Positions 8,717-17,351 of a DNA stretch of 64,000 nucleotides are shown piece by piece (within the stretch, counting starts at the first letter, position 1; every line of letters starts with the position of its first letter). The notes under the pieces were generated by a model. It saw only the letters and a list, made by a program, of their open reading frames with translations. It ran no database searches and was not told the DNA's origin. This DNA is from Methylococcus sp. Mc7 (GTDB taxonomy: Bacteria > Pseudomonadota > Gammaproteobacteria > Methylococcales > Methylococcaceae). The position numbers and the translations under genes were made by a program. The DNA is taken from the NCBI RefSeq assembly GCF_019285515.1, contig NZ_CP079095.1, forward strand, positions 1,488,001 through 1,552,000, read 5' to 3'.

Positions 8717-10062
8717 GTTCGATTGAATTGGGGGAGTGGGACGTTCTGATCGCCGGCGGCAGCGTTGCCGGTTCCGCGGCCGCGGCAGCATTGTCGGGGC
8801 TGGGCTTGCGGGTCCTGATCGTCGAGCCCGATCCTGACCCCGGCCGCAGGCTGGCGGGTGAGCTGATCCATCCTCCCGGCATCGACGGGCTGCGCGAGCT
8901 CGGATTGATCCGGGACGATTCGCCACGGGGAAGCGTGGTCAACGGCTTTGCCATATTTCCCTTCAACGATGGCGAGGGCTCGCCTGCGACACTGCTGCCA
9001 TACGGCGAGATCCATGGGCGCCGGCGTTGCGGCCGCGTGATCGAGCACAGTCTGCTCAAGAGCCATCTGCTGAAGACGGTGCACGGTTTCGAGCGGGTCT
9101 CCGTCTGGCTCGGCGCCAGGGTGACGGGGATGGAGCACGAAGACGGCAAGGGCTATGTCGCCACCGTGACTCACGAAGGAACCGACACGCGGGTGGAGGC
9201 TCGGCTGATCATCGGGGCGGACGGCCCGATGTCCCAGTTGCGGAAAATGGTCGGCATTTCCCACGTAACCCAGCGCTATTCCGGCATGATCGGTCTCGAG
9301 GTCGACGACGCCCATCTGCCGAACCCCGGCTACGGCAACATCTTTCTGAACCCGGCCGGCGTGTCCTATGCCTATGGCATCGGCGGCGGGCGGGCGCGGG
9401 TCATGTTCGAGGTGCTCAAAGGGGCGGATTCGAAGGAGTCCATCCGTGAGCATCTGCGTCTGTTCCCCGAGCCCTTCCGGGGCGACATCGAGGCGGTACT
9501 GGCCCAGGGCAAGCCCTTGGCGGCGGCGAACTACTGCATCGTTCCGGAGGCGAGCGTCAAGGCGAACGTCGCCCTGATCGGGGATGCGCGGGGCTGCTGC
9601 CATCCGCTGACCGCTTCCGGCATCACCGCTGCGGTCAAGGATGCCTTCGTCATGCGGGATGCCCTCCAGGCGACCGGACTGAACTTCGAGGCGGCGCTCA
9701 AGCGCTATTCGGTCCAGTGCGGCCGCTTGCAACTCACCCGCCGCACGTTGGCGGAAGAACTGCGCGAGGCGTTTCTGGCGCAGACGCCGGAAGCCGAGCT
9801 GCTCAGCCAGTGCATCTTTTCCTATTGGCGCAACAGCCCCAAGGGGCGGCAGGCATCCATGGCCCTGTTGTCGACCCTCGACAGCAGCATCTTCTCGCTG
9901 GCTTCGCAGTATGCCCTGGTGGGTCTCCAGGCTTTCCGCCTGCTGCCGCAGTGGCTGAGCACCAAGACGGCGGGCGACTGGCTCCGCGGCGTGGCGCAGC
10001 TCGTTTCCAAGAGCCTCAAGTTCCAGCAGGACGCGCTGAGCCAGGCGCTGCGGGCGAAATGA
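8713..10062 (+). CDS. Squalene monooxygenase (squalene epoxidase)
   Basis: The 449-residue flavoprotein should convert squalene to 2,3-oxidosqualene with O2, the step before the cyclase encoded immediately upstream. The FAD-binding start VLIAGGSVAGSAAAAAL (about residues 13-29) is followed by the ribose-binding Glu in LIVEPD. The second FAD motif GDARGCCHPLTASGI (about residues 291-305) is the GD motif of this family with the usual HP. The C-terminal 80 residues are hydrophobic or amphipathic, consistent with membrane association. ATG and the upstream TGA share 4 bases, so the two proteins should be made together. Confidence 0.9.
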   Translation: MSSIELGEWDVLIAGGSVAGSAAAAALSGLGLRVLIVEPDPDPGRRLAGELIHPPGIDGLRELGLIRDDSPRGSVVNGFAIFPFNDGEGSPATLLPYGEIHGRRRCGRVIEHSLLKSHLLKTVHGFERVSVWLGARVTGMEHEDGKGYVATVTHEGTDTRVEARLIIGADGPMSQLRKMVGISHVTQRYSGMIGLEVDDAHLPNPGYGNIFLNPAGVSYAYGIGGGRARVMFEVLKGADSKESIREHLRLFPEPFRGDIEAVLAQGKPLAAANYCIVPEASVKANVALIGDARGCCHPLTASGITAAVKDAFVMRDALQATGLNFEAALKRYSVQCGRLQLTRRTLAEELREAFLAQTPEAELLSQCIFSYWRNSPKGRQASMALLSTLDSSIFSLASQYALVGLQAFRLLPQWLSTKTAGDWLRGVAQLVSKSLKFQQDALSQALRAK

Positions 10063-10083
10063 CTTCGGGCCGTTTTCGCAAGT

Positions 10084-10677
10084 CTACGCGGCGACCCGCG
10101 TAAACACGTCCGCCGGTGCCCGGAGCGCGGCCGCGAACTCTTCGTGGTGGTCGCGATGGCAGAGCCAGACACGGGTCTTTCCCGCCCGCAAAAAGCGTCC
10201 GAAGGCCTGATCGACCAGGCCTGAAGCCTGTGCGGCGCCGACGCTCGCTTCGACCGGCGGCAGCGGTGCGGATTTGATCAGCACGAGGTCACCGGCGCCG
10301 ATTTTCCCGGCGAGCCACACGGCCAGGCTGTCCGAGGTCACTTCCCATCCCGGATTCACGGCGATGTCGTCGGGGTGGGGGAGCCATACCGCGGATTTTC
10401 CTCCCTCGAGCACCATTCGCACCGCCGCCGGATCCCGGGCGGTTTCCAGATCCGGCTCCAGTCCTTTCAGCATCAGGCCGTATTGTGCCATCGCCAGGAT
10501 GGCCATGGCGTGAGCGGCCTCATCGCCGAAAGCTCGACGCTCCTGGGCCCGGCGCACCGTATCCGCGAATTCCCCGCCGCCGGGGACGATCGCTACCCCG
10601 GAACTTTTCAGGGTTCGCAGCCAGGGGACCAGCGTAGGGGAATCGCCAAGGCTGCCGCCGAGCTTAACGACCCACAT
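10084..10677 (-). CDS. mfnE: Amino acid kinase family protein, MfnE-like
   Basis: This small (197 residues) amino acid kinase fold protein has the nucleotide-binding motifs VVKLGGSLGDS at the N-terminus and VAIVPGGGEFAD about 30 residues on. In archaea the related MfnE phosphorylates aminomethylfuran phosphate on the way to methanofuran, and homologues sit in methylotroph H4MPT clusters. That role is inferred here from context and size; it is half the length of glutamate-5-kinase and lacks a PUA domain. Its start overlaps the end of pabB by 14 bases and it ends the mfnD-mfnF-pabB-mfnE run. Confidence 0.75.
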   Translation of the reverse strand: MWVVKLGGSLGDSPTLVPWLRTLKSSGVAIVPGGGEFADTVRRAQERRAFGDEAAHAMAILAMAQYGLMLKGLEPDLETARDPAAVRMVLEGGKSAVWLPHPDDIAVNPGWEVTSDSLAVWLAGKIGAGDLVLIKSAPLPPVEASVGAAQASGLVDQAFGRFLRAGKTRVWLCHRDHHEEFAAALRAPADVFTRVAA

Positions 10678-12070
10678 GGTCGCCGGTACGGGCGATGCGG
10701 AAGCGCTCCAGAAGGTTCAGCAGTGCGGCGGCCTTGTCGAAGCATTCCTGGTATTCCGAGGCGGCCGAGGAGTCCGCCACGATGCCGCCGCCGGCCCAGA
10801 AGCGGATCGTGCTGTCCGACTGCACCAGGGTGCGGATGGCGATGTTGGTGTCCATGTTGCCGTCGAAGCCGAGATAGCCGATGGCGCCGCAATAGACGCC
10901 GCGCCGGTTGGGTTCGAGTTCCTCGATGATTTCCATGGAACGGATCTTGGGAGCCCCGGTGATCGAGCCGCCGGGAAAGCTGTCGCGCAGCAGGCTGATG
11001 GCGTCGTGGCCGGGCGCCAGCGTGCCGGTGACGGTGCTGACCAGATGATGGACGGTGGCGTAGCTTTCGACGTCGAAAAGCTTGGGTACCCGTACCGAGC
11101 CGGGCTGGCAATGTTTGCCGATGTCGTTGCGGAGCAGGTCCACGATCATCAGGTTCTCCGCCCGGTCCTTTTCGCTGTGCCGCAGGGCTTCCTCCTGGCG
11201 GCGATCCTCCAGCGGATCGGCGGAGCGCGGCCGGGTGCCCTTGATGGGCTTGGTCTCCACCCTGCCGTCGAGCACTCGCAGGAAGCGTTCCGGAGACGAA
11301 CTGAGTATGCGTGCCTGCGGTCCGTTGATGAATGCGCTGAAAGGCGCCGGATTGGCCTGGCGCAGGGTCTGGTACAGCGTCCAGGCGTTGCCGCGGCAGG
11401 GCGCGGCGAAGCGCTGCGCCAGGTTCACCTGATAGCAGTCGCCTTCGCGGATGTAATGCTGGATGCGCTCGAAGGCGGCGACGTATTCCCGCCGGCTCAT
11501 GTTCGCCCGCACCGGTGCCAGCACGTCGAAGCCGGTGCGCTGCCAGCCCAGCGTCTGGATCTGGCTGAACGACCGCACCAGATGCGGCCAGCGGGCGGAG
11601 GTGGCGGGCGAGCGGCCCTGGCTCACCAGCCAGCTGCGGCCTTGCAGATGGTCCACGACGACCGCCCAGTCGTAGATGCCGACGGCCATGTCCCCGATGT
11701 TTTCGGCATCGGCCGCGTGCTCCGGCAGTTTCTCCAGGCGCCGGCCCAGGTCGTAGCCGAAATAGCCCAAGGCGCCCCCGGCGAACGGCAGTTCGCCGAA
11801 AGGATTGGCGGTGGCGCCCAGTTCCCGCCGCAGGAGGGAAAACGGATCTTCCGGCGACAGGGCGACCTCGCCGCCCTGCCGGCGGATCTCGCTGATGTGG
11901 CCGCGGGTGACCAGCGTGGCGAGCGGGTCGGCGGCGATGATGTCATAGCGGCCGTGCCTGCAGTGCGGAAAGCCGCTGTCGAGGAATACCGCCCAGCGCC
12001 GGTCCGCCCACGGCCCGAACAGGGCGGCGCTGTCTTGGAAATAGGGAAGTTCGGCGATTCGGGGGGTCAT
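10664..12070 (-). CDS. pabB: Aminodeoxychorismate synthase component I (PabB)
   Basis: The 468-residue enzyme turns chorismate into 4-amino-4-deoxychorismate, precursor of p-aminobenzoate. The chorismate-binding C-terminal half shows the PIKGTRPR signature whose Lys marks PabB (about residues 243-250), then SEKDRAENLMIVDLLRND and SFPGGSITGAPK. The start MTPRIAELPY is chosen because it overlaps the previous stop by 4 bases (ATGA); the longer open frame to 12535 runs antisense-like through mfnF. Location inside the methanofuran/H4MPT genes fits, because MptG condenses pABA with PRPP. The pabA and pabC partners are not in the window. Confidence 0.92.
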   Translation of the reverse strand: MTPRIAELPYFQDSAALFGPWADRRWAVFLDSGFPHCRHGRYDIIAADPLATLVTRGHISEIRRQGGEVALSPEDPFSLLRRELGATANPFGELPFAGGALGYFGYDLGRRLEKLPEHAADAENIGDMAVGIYDWAVVVDHLQGRSWLVSQGRSPATSARWPHLVRSFSQIQTLGWQRTGFDVLAPVRANMSRREYVAAFERIQHYIREGDCYQVNLAQRFAAPCRGNAWTLYQTLRQANPAPFSAFINGPQARILSSSPERFLRVLDGRVETKPIKGTRPRSADPLEDRRQEEALRHSEKDRAENLMIVDLLRNDIGKHCQPGSVRVPKLFDVESYATVHHLVSTVTGTLAPGHDAISLLRDSFPGGSITGAPKIRSMEIIEELEPNRRGVYCGAIGYLGFDGNMDTNIAIRTLVQSDSTIRFWAGGGIVADSSAASEYQECFDKAAALLNLLERFRIARTGDHVGR

Positions 12071-13128
12071 GCTTTTTTCACGAGCGGGAACGCCAGGCAG
12101 GCCACGGCCGCCGCCGGCAGGCAGTCGGAAACCGGGAGCGCCGTGACGGTGGCTGGGCGGGGAAGGAGGTCGATCGCATCCAGATAATGCCGGCCCGAGC
12201 GTGCGGCGACGGCGCGAACCAGGAAACGCCCCGCGCCGGCCCCGACCAGCGGGCTCTCCGCCGGCAGCAGGTTTCGGGAGAACTGCCGCTCGACCGCGCT
12301 GCCTATGCGCGAAAGCTGTCGCTCCCTTAAGCAAAGCGCCAAGTGTCGCCATTGCTCGGGGCTGCCGTCGTCCCGGTCTCGCCCCAGCAGCCGCGCAAGG
12401 CGCCGTTCGCTGCCTGCGACGCTCTTCTCGCCGCCGTCCGCCGCGGGCATCTGGTCGGTGTGTTCTGCGAGTTCGCCGGTGAGGCGATAGATGTCGGCGG
12501 TGGTCGCGAAGTGTTCCGCCATGAGGTTGACCCATTCTCCTTCGAAGGGAAGCTTGTCGGCCAGCGCCATGGCGGAGGTGCGCACGACGCCGGTGTAAAT
12601 GAGTTCATCGTATCGCAATCTGTCATAATCGGTATAGCCTCGGCTATGGACCTCCCCACCGGCCAGTGCGATCAGGTCGGTCGTCGTGCTGCCGATGTCG
12701 ACGAGCAAGGCCGGCTGCCGCAGGCGGTTGGCGATGAGCGATGCGCTCGCCAGCCAGTTGGCCGATGCCACGTCGAGCGCATGCGCAGGCCCGACGGCGT
12801 CGGCGCGGAGGAAGCCGGCACGTCCGGCGAAAACCATTATTCCTTCCGCGCCGAAACGCCGGAGCATCGTCGCAATCAGGGCCTGGACCCCCGCAGTGCG
12901 GTCCTCGAAATGGTCGGCCAGTTCGCCGGTCATCGTGACGGCGTGGCGGCAGGATGGGGGGATGCCGAGATCGCTCACGGCTTCGGAAAGGGCGCTTTCG
13001 AGCCTGTCCAGCCCCAGCCAGAGCGGGCAGGGGTATTGCCGGACGTCGGCGATGGCGCCGGTGTCCGTGAGGGCGACGGCCTTGAGGTGGGCCCCGCCGA
13101 TGTCCCAGCCGACCAGTTCAATGCGCAT
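12067..13128 (-). CDS. mfnF: H4MPT-linked hydantoinase/oxoprolinase-like protein, MfnF-like
   Basis: The 353-residue protein belongs to the ASKHA/hydantoinase-A-like group found next to C1 genes. In archaea MfnF joins the furan and the glutamyl-tyramine parts of methanofuran. Seen here are VGWDIGGAHLKAV (phosphate 1 loop, residues 6-18), MTGELAD, and LVDIGSTTTDLIAL (phosphate 2 loop). Assignment rests on these motifs and on its place between MfnD-like and PabB genes, overlapping both by a few bases. Methylotrophs make a variant called methylofuran, so the exact substrate may differ from the archaeal one. Confidence 0.8.
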   Translation of the reverse strand: MRIELVGWDIGGAHLKAVALTDTGAIADVRQYPCPLWLGLDRLESALSEAVSDLGIPPSCRHAVTMTGELADHFEDRTAGVQALIATMLRRFGAEGIMVFAGRAGFLRADAVGPAHALDVASANWLASASLIANRLRQPALLVDIGSTTTDLIALAGGEVHSRGYTDYDRLRYDELIYTGVVRTSAMALADKLPFEGEWVNLMAEHFATTADIYRLTGELAEHTDQMPAADGGEKSVAGSERRLARLLGRDRDDGSPEQWRHLALCLRERQLSRIGSAVERQFSRNLLPAESPLVGAGAGRFLVRAVAARSGRHYLDAIDLLPRPATVTALPVSDCLPAAAVACLAFPLVKKA

Positions 13129-14110
13129 CGGAGCGCTCCAGGTTCAGGGCAACCGGCGTTCCCCGTTGAGTCCGGGGCGGCGGCAGGCGGCCGGTCCGGT
13201 GGAGTTCGAGCGTCATGGCGGCGGGATTTTCGCCGGTGGCCGCCTTCAGGCCGGCATAGGACGTGGTCAGCCGGGGGTTGATTTCGAGGATGACGGGGCC
13301 GCCGGCTGTCCGGATCAGGTCTATTCCCGCATAGCCCCAGAGTTCGGGCAGTGCGGCGGCCACGCCGCAGGCGAGCGTTTGCCAGCGGCCGTCCGGATCG
13401 TCCAGGGCATTGACAGTGCAGCCGCGGAGGGTGAATCCGTCGCCGGTTTTTTCCACGTGCTGGCGGTTGCAGCTCAGCAAACGGGCGCGGCCATCGGAAA
13501 ACAGTGCGCTGAGGCTGAAGGAATCGCCTTCGAGCAGGGGTTGCGCGACCCAGCGTCCCGGCCCCGGGATGACAACGCATCCGGAACGGATGATCCTGGC
13601 GCCTGCGCAGCCGGCGCCGTCATCGGGCTTGACGACGAGGGCGGATGACGCATCGTCTTGCCGTGCCTGCCAGGGCGAAGTCGGTACGGCCGGCAGACGG
13701 TGGCGCTCCAGAGTCTTAGCCGTGGCGAGTTTGCTCGCCGCGACCGCGACGGCGCTCGCGGGACTGTTCAGCAGCGGGGTTGCCGTGCGCTCCACTTCCC
13801 GGCACAGCCGTTCGAGCACGCCGCCGGTTTCCGGAGCGATGGGCCAGACCGCGTCGCAGCGTCCGATGGCGTCCTGCCAAATCCGGTCGGGATCGTCTCC
13901 CGCCGCGATGGGCGTGGCCGTGACGCCGCGCGGCAGGCAACCGAAATCCAGGCGGTCGTCCCGGAGGATGAACGGCCTGACGCCCGGTATCTCGAGCAGG
14001 TCCTCGATCAGGGCGCGCAGCATGAGTTCGCCTTCGGCGGCAAGGCCCGGCGGCAGAGGTTCCCGCCGCAGGCCGCCGCCGGTGATGAATTCGAAAACCA
14101 ATATGTCCAT
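13118..14110 (-). CDS. mfnD: ATP-grasp ligase, MfnD-like (tyramine/tyrosine-glutamate ligase)
   Basis: The 330-residue ATP-grasp protein begins MDILVFEFITGGG, a start shared with archaeal MfnD, which links glutamate to tyramine for methanofuran. The ATP-grasp features are SKLATAKTLERH (entry to the fold), LVVKPDDGAGCAGARII (ATP-binding Lys and loop) and the metal-binding VILEINPRLTTSY near the end. It is first in the minus-strand cofactor run and overlaps mfnF by 11 bases. Its start lies only 43 bases from the divergent HisA-like gene. Because methylofuran carries tyrosine in place of tyramine, the real acceptor is unsettled. Confidence 0.78.
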   Translation of the reverse strand: MDILVFEFITGGGLRREPLPPGLAAEGELMLRALIEDLLEIPGVRPFILRDDRLDFGCLPRGVTATPIAAGDDPDRIWQDAIGRCDAVWPIAPETGGVLERLCREVERTATPLLNSPASAVAVAASKLATAKTLERHRLPAVPTSPWQARQDDASSALVVKPDDGAGCAGARIIRSGCVVIPGPGRWVAQPLLEGDSFSLSALFSDGRARLLSCNRQHVEKTGDGFTLRGCTVNALDDPDGRWQTLACGVAAALPELWGYAGIDLIRTAGGPVILEINPRLTTSYAGLKAATGENPAAMTLELHRTGRLPPPRTQRGTPVALNLERSDAH

Positions 14111-14153
14111 GCGCCCGATTTCTTAAGGAGGGGCGGACAACGCCATTGAATCA

Positions 14154-14837
14154 ATGAAGATCATTCCCGTGCTCGATCTCATGCGGGGACTTGTCGTTCA
14201 TGCCGTCAAAGGGCGACGCGAGAGCTACCAGCCGCTCAGCAGTCCCCTGTGCCGGGACGCCGATCCCTTTGCGGTGGTTGAAGCCTTCCTGAATCTCCAT
14301 CCGTTCGACACCTTTTATATCGCCGATCTGGACGCCCTCATGGGCTTCGGCCGCCAGAACAGGCTCGTTGCAGCGCTGCGGACGGCGTTTCCCGGTGTCG
14401 TCTTTTGGCTGGATCAGGGGGTGCCCGAAGTGAACGATGCGGCGCGGGACGCCATCGTCCCGGTCATCGGCAGTGAATCGCTCCCGACGGTGGAGCGGCT
14501 GCAGCGAATTGCGGTTCACGATTGGATATTGTCGCTGGATTTTTTCGAGGGGGGGCTGAAAGGGTGTTCCGAAATCCTGGACAAGCCGCAGAGCTGGCCG
14601 GAGAGGGTGATCGTCATGACTCTGAACCGGGTCGGCAGTTTCGACGGTCCCGATCTGGGTCTCCTCGACCGTGTCCGTCAACTGGCGCCGGACAGGGCGC
14701 TGATCGTGGCGGGAGGAGTGCGCCACGGCGGAGACCTGGAGGCTTTGGAGAGCCGGGGTGTTCATGCCGTCCTGATGGCGAGCGCTTTGCATTCCGGATC
14801 GCTCGAATTGAGTCGGCTCGGCAGTGCAAGGTCCTGA
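14154..14837 (+). CDS. HisA-related TIM-barrel protein of the H4MPT gene set
   Basis: The 227-residue protein is clearly HisA/HisF-like. It has an N-terminal IIPVLDLMRGLVVHAV with the catalytic-type Asp, FYIADLDALMG in strand 2, SLDFFEGG in the middle, and a phosphate-binding end LIVAGGVRHGGDLEAL then AVLMASALHSG. True HisA sits with his genes; this group instead occurs in methanogens and H4MPT methylotrophs, with no proven function. It is the only plus-strand gene inside the cofactor cluster. A strong AAGGAGG (14125-14131) lies 22 bases before the ATG, further than normal, so an unusual start (ATT at 14145) is conceivable. Confidence 0.8.
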   Translation: MKIIPVLDLMRGLVVHAVKGRRESYQPLSSPLCRDADPFAVVEAFLNLHPFDTFYIADLDALMGFGRQNRLVAALRTAFPGVVFWLDQGVPEVNDAARDAIVPVIGSESLPTVERLQRIAVHDWILSLDFFEGGLKGCSEILDKPQSWPERVIVMTLNRVGSFDGPDLGLLDRVRQLAPDRALIVAGGVRHGGDLEALESRGVHAVLMASALHSGSLELSRLGSARS

Positions 14838-14873
14838 AAAAGGAAAAGCGCCAAAAAACAGCGCTTTTCCCTT
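14837..14873. terminator. Bidirectional hairpin terminator between HisA-like gene and fae
   Basis: A perfect 10-bp stem (14842-14851 with 14861-14870, GGAAAAGCGC / GCGCTTTTCC) has a loop of nine bases. On the minus strand it is followed by a run of five T, suiting fae. On the plus strand only CTTT follows, so termination of the HisA-like transcript may be weaker. Confidence 0.75.
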
Positions 14874-14920
14874 TGCCGTCGCGGGACCGGCGCCGAGGCG
14901 GCGGTCCCGGCCGCGCGCAA

Positions 14921-15433
14921 TTAGTTGTGAGCTGCGAACGGATGAGCTTCGCTGCCCTTGCGAGCAACCACGTCGGCAGCCTTCGGCTCGCCGGCAACGG
15001 CGCGCTTGATGGACAGCTTGGTCGCTTCGTAGTTGTAATCCTGGATCTTGGCGTCGTCTTCGGCCAGCCAGTGGATGAATACGCCCACGCAGATGAACAG
15101 GTCGTCGGCTTCGTCGGCCGGAATGGTGCCGTCTTCCACGCAATCGGCAACGGCCATGGCGACACCGCGCTGCGCGGGTCCGAACATCTGGGTGGCCTGC
15201 TTGCCGTTCTTGATGGTGACTTTGTTGAACATGACGGTGTTCGGCTTGCACAGCAGGTTGGGTGCAACCACTGCCAGCAGGGAGGTGAAGCCGTCTTTGT
15301 TGTTGGTCAGGGTGTTGGCGAAAGCAGCTTCCGCTGCGCTGCCGCGGGGACCCATGATCAGGTCGATGTGAGCGATTTCGTTGCCGCCGCCGCACAGTGC
15401 TTCGCCGACCAACAACTTGTTTACTTTACCCAT
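14921..15433 (-). CDS. fae: Formaldehyde-activating enzyme (Fae)
   Basis: The 170-residue cytoplasmic enzyme speeds the condensation of formaldehyde with tetrahydromethanopterin to methylene-H4MPT, the entry to the dissimilatory C1 route. The sequence is highly typical: [17 protein letters not shown] with the catalytic His (residue about 20), [20 protein letters not shown], and [15 protein letters not shown]. The ATG at 15433 follows a strong GAGGAAAT. An in-frame ATG at 15484 also has a fair ribosome-binding site and would add 17 hydrophobic residues encoded by a T-rich leader. It is separated by 128 bases from the CitG-like gene, so it may have its own promoter. Confidence 0.96.
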   Translation of the reverse strand: MGKVNKLLVGEALCGGGNEIAHIDLIMGPRGSAAEAAFANTLTNNKDGFTSLLAVVAPNLLCKPNTVMFNKVTIKNGKQATQMFGPAQRGVAMAVADCVEDGTIPADEADDLFICVGVFIHWLAEDDAKIQDYNYEATKLSIKRAVAGEPKAADVVARKGSEAHPFAAHN

Positions 15434-15561
15434 CTGAATTTCCTCTTGTGAAAAAAACGAAAAAAACTTTTTTAATAAGGACATGGTTACTTCCCCGGGA
15501 GAGGTTCTCGAGACCGAAGTTTCTCGCGGAGTGTCCGCATCGGTCCCACGTGTCCGAAGGT

Positions 15562-16428
15562 TTAACCCCGGCGTGTCCCGGCAAAAATCGCCTCCAGGCG
15601 CACGGCTAGCAGACCGGCGACCGTCAGGTCGGCAGTCGTGCCAGGGTTTATCCCGCACGTCTTGAAATCGGCATCCACGTCCCGTAGAAGCCCCAAAACC
15701 GATTCAGGTCGCGCGGTATAGGACAGCGTTTTCTCGATGAGCACCATCTTCTCCGATACCCACGGGGAGTAGCGGGGCCCGAATTTGCGTTCGATGTGGC
15801 TGTCCGGTATGCGTGCGAGCACGCCGGAAAACGCAGCCACCGCCGCCCAGCCTTCATTGTCCCATCGGGACAGCGCACTATGATAACGTGGAATTATGAA
15901 ATCAAAAACATCCGTATAGTCGCAGGTGTATTGATAGGCAATGCGGTCCCGGCCGGCGGCCAGCCGCATCGCATCGCGCAGCGGGATGCTCGGCGGGGTG
16001 CGCACGTCATGCTCCGGGGCTTCACCCAGTCCGCCGGGTCGGGCCAGGCAGATGGCCCGGTAGACCCATTCGGCGTCTTCGACGGTAGTGGCATGCAGCA
16101 CTCGCCCGAGGCTCTCCCGCAGCGTTTCCCCGGCCCGCCCGGCCCGGGCCGCTGCGATCAGTGGCGCGGCCAGCAGGACGATGCCCAGATTGGTGTTGCA
16201 CTCCACGGCGTGCCGGGTGGCCTCGACCGCCCGGTAAATGCGTTCGCCCAGGCACGGTTCCGCCCGGCACAGCTCCGGCGCGCTGACCAGAGCGCTCCGC
16301 CGGAAATGTTCCACGGTCATGCCGTGGCCTTCGGAGTGCACGCTGACGTTGCCGGGCTTGAATGCCCCCAGCTCGGTCTCGCAGGCCCAGCGGTAGGCGG
16401 CTTCGAGTGATGCGGCGGAGACGGTCAT
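15562..16428 (-). CDS. CitG/MdcB-like triphosphoribosyl-dephospho-CoA synthase family protein (H4MPT-linked)
   Basis: The 288-residue protein resembles CitG, which makes the prosthetic group precursor of citrate lyase. Family blocks include [33 protein letters not shown], and [19 protein letters not shown]. No citrate or malonate lyase genes are present; homologues recur in H4MPT methylotroph clusters (described as orf7 in Methylorubrum). By analogy it may transfer a phosphoribosyl unit in dH4MPT synthesis, but this is inference. Its ATG overlaps the RimK-like stop by 4 bases. Confidence 0.82.
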   Translation of the reverse strand: MTVSAASLEAAYRWACETELGAFKPGNVSVHSEGHGMTVEHFRRSALVSAPELCRAEPCLGERIYRAVEATRHAVECNTNLGIVLLAAPLIAAARAGRAGETLRESLGRVLHATTVEDAEWVYRAICLARPGGLGEAPEHDVRTPPSIPLRDAMRLAAGRDRIAYQYTCDYTDVFDFIIPRYHSALSRWDNEGWAAVAAFSGVLARIPDSHIERKFGPRYSPWVSEKMVLIEKTLSYTARPESVLGLLRDVDADFKTCGINPGTTADLTVAGLLAVRLEAIFAGTRRG

Positions 16429-17351
16429 TTCGCGGTGCAACGTGCGGATTCGTCGCGTTGGCAGCGGCCGAGAAAATCGTCCGCGAGCAGATCGGCGATG
16501 ACGACTTCGCTGACGCTCTGAAGGCCCTTCCACGCCGGTACGCTGTTGACCTCCAGCACGGTGTACCGTCCGTGCTGGTCGCGGATGATGTCGATGCCGG
16601 CATAGGCGATGTCCAGCGTCCGGGCGGCATCTTCGGCCAGGCGGCACAGGAGGATGTCGTCGAGCCGGGCGGGTTCGCAGCGCGCGCCTTGTGCCACGTT
16701 GTTCAGCCAGGTCACGCCGCAGCGGCGCATCGCCGCCACGGTGCGCCCGCGGATGACGAAAACGCGCCAGTCGTGAGGGGCGTTCTCGTCGCAGCAGACG
16801 TAACGCTGGAGATAGTAGATCCCGTTGGCCGAGGCCAGGCTTGCCAAGTCTTCCGGGCGGTCGTGGCGTTGCAGGCCGGTGCCTTGGGAGCCGAACAGCG
16901 GCTTGGAAACGAGGCGATGCCCGGCCGCCAGTTCGCGGCGGGCGATTTCCATGGCGGCTTCGGGATCGCCGAGCACCCAGGTCGGCGGTGTCGGAATCCC
17001 GGCCCGCTGCAGCAGGAAGCTGGTCATACCCTTGTCCACGGTGCGTTCGATGGCCCGGGCATCGTTGTAGACGGGGACGCCGAGCAGGTTGAGCCCGTGC
17101 AGGATGTCGAGGTAGAAGGTCACCTGTTCCAGCGAGCCGCCGGGAATGCCCCGTACGAACACCCCCGCCGGCAGGTGTTCGGGGAAGCCTGACAGGCGGA
17201 CCGGCAGCGCCGGGTCTTCCAGGTCCAGCCGGCAGCCGGTCAACGACACGTAGGCGCAGCCGAAACCGCGCGCGGCGAAAGCCTGTTTCAGCCGCGCCCC
17301 GTGCCAGCCGGGGTCGTCCGTGATGATGGCGATACGCCCCGGTTCAGCCAC
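16425..17351 (-). CDS. RimK-family ATP-grasp ligase (H4MPT-linked)
   Basis: The 308-residue ATP-grasp protein has the RimK layout: [21 protein letters not shown], then [11 protein letters not shown] (ATP-binding loop), [10 protein letters not shown] and the metal-binding [14 protein letters not shown]. RimK relatives add glutamate to proteins or cofactors; the archaeal relative MptN glutamylates H4MPT. Glutamylation of dH4MPT or of methylofuran is a reasonable guess, not shown. The GTG start at 17351 is chosen because it overlaps the mch stop by 8 bases; an ATG further upstream at 17393 would lie deep inside mch. This matches the gene called orf17 in other methylotrophs. Confidence 0.82.
   Translation of the reverse strand: MAEPGRIAIITDDPGWHGARLKQAFAARGFGCAYVSLTGCRLDLEDPALPVRLSGFPEHLPAGVFVRGIPGGSLEQVTFYLDILHGLNLLGVPVYNDARAIERTVDKGMTSFLLQRAGIPTPPTWVLGDPEAAMEIARRELAAGHRLVSKPLFGSQGTGLQRHDRPEDLASLASANGIYYLQRYVCCDENAPHDWRVFVIRGRTVAAMRRCGVTWLNNVAQGARCEPARLDDILLCRLAEDAARTLDIAYAGIDIIRDQHGRYTVLEVNSVPAWKGLQSVSEVVIADLLADDFLGRCQRDESARCTAK

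Noticed and set aside
10676-12187. A 503-codon plus-strand frame opposite pabB
   Set aside because: The minus strand encodes a clear PabB; the plus-strand frame lacks any motif.
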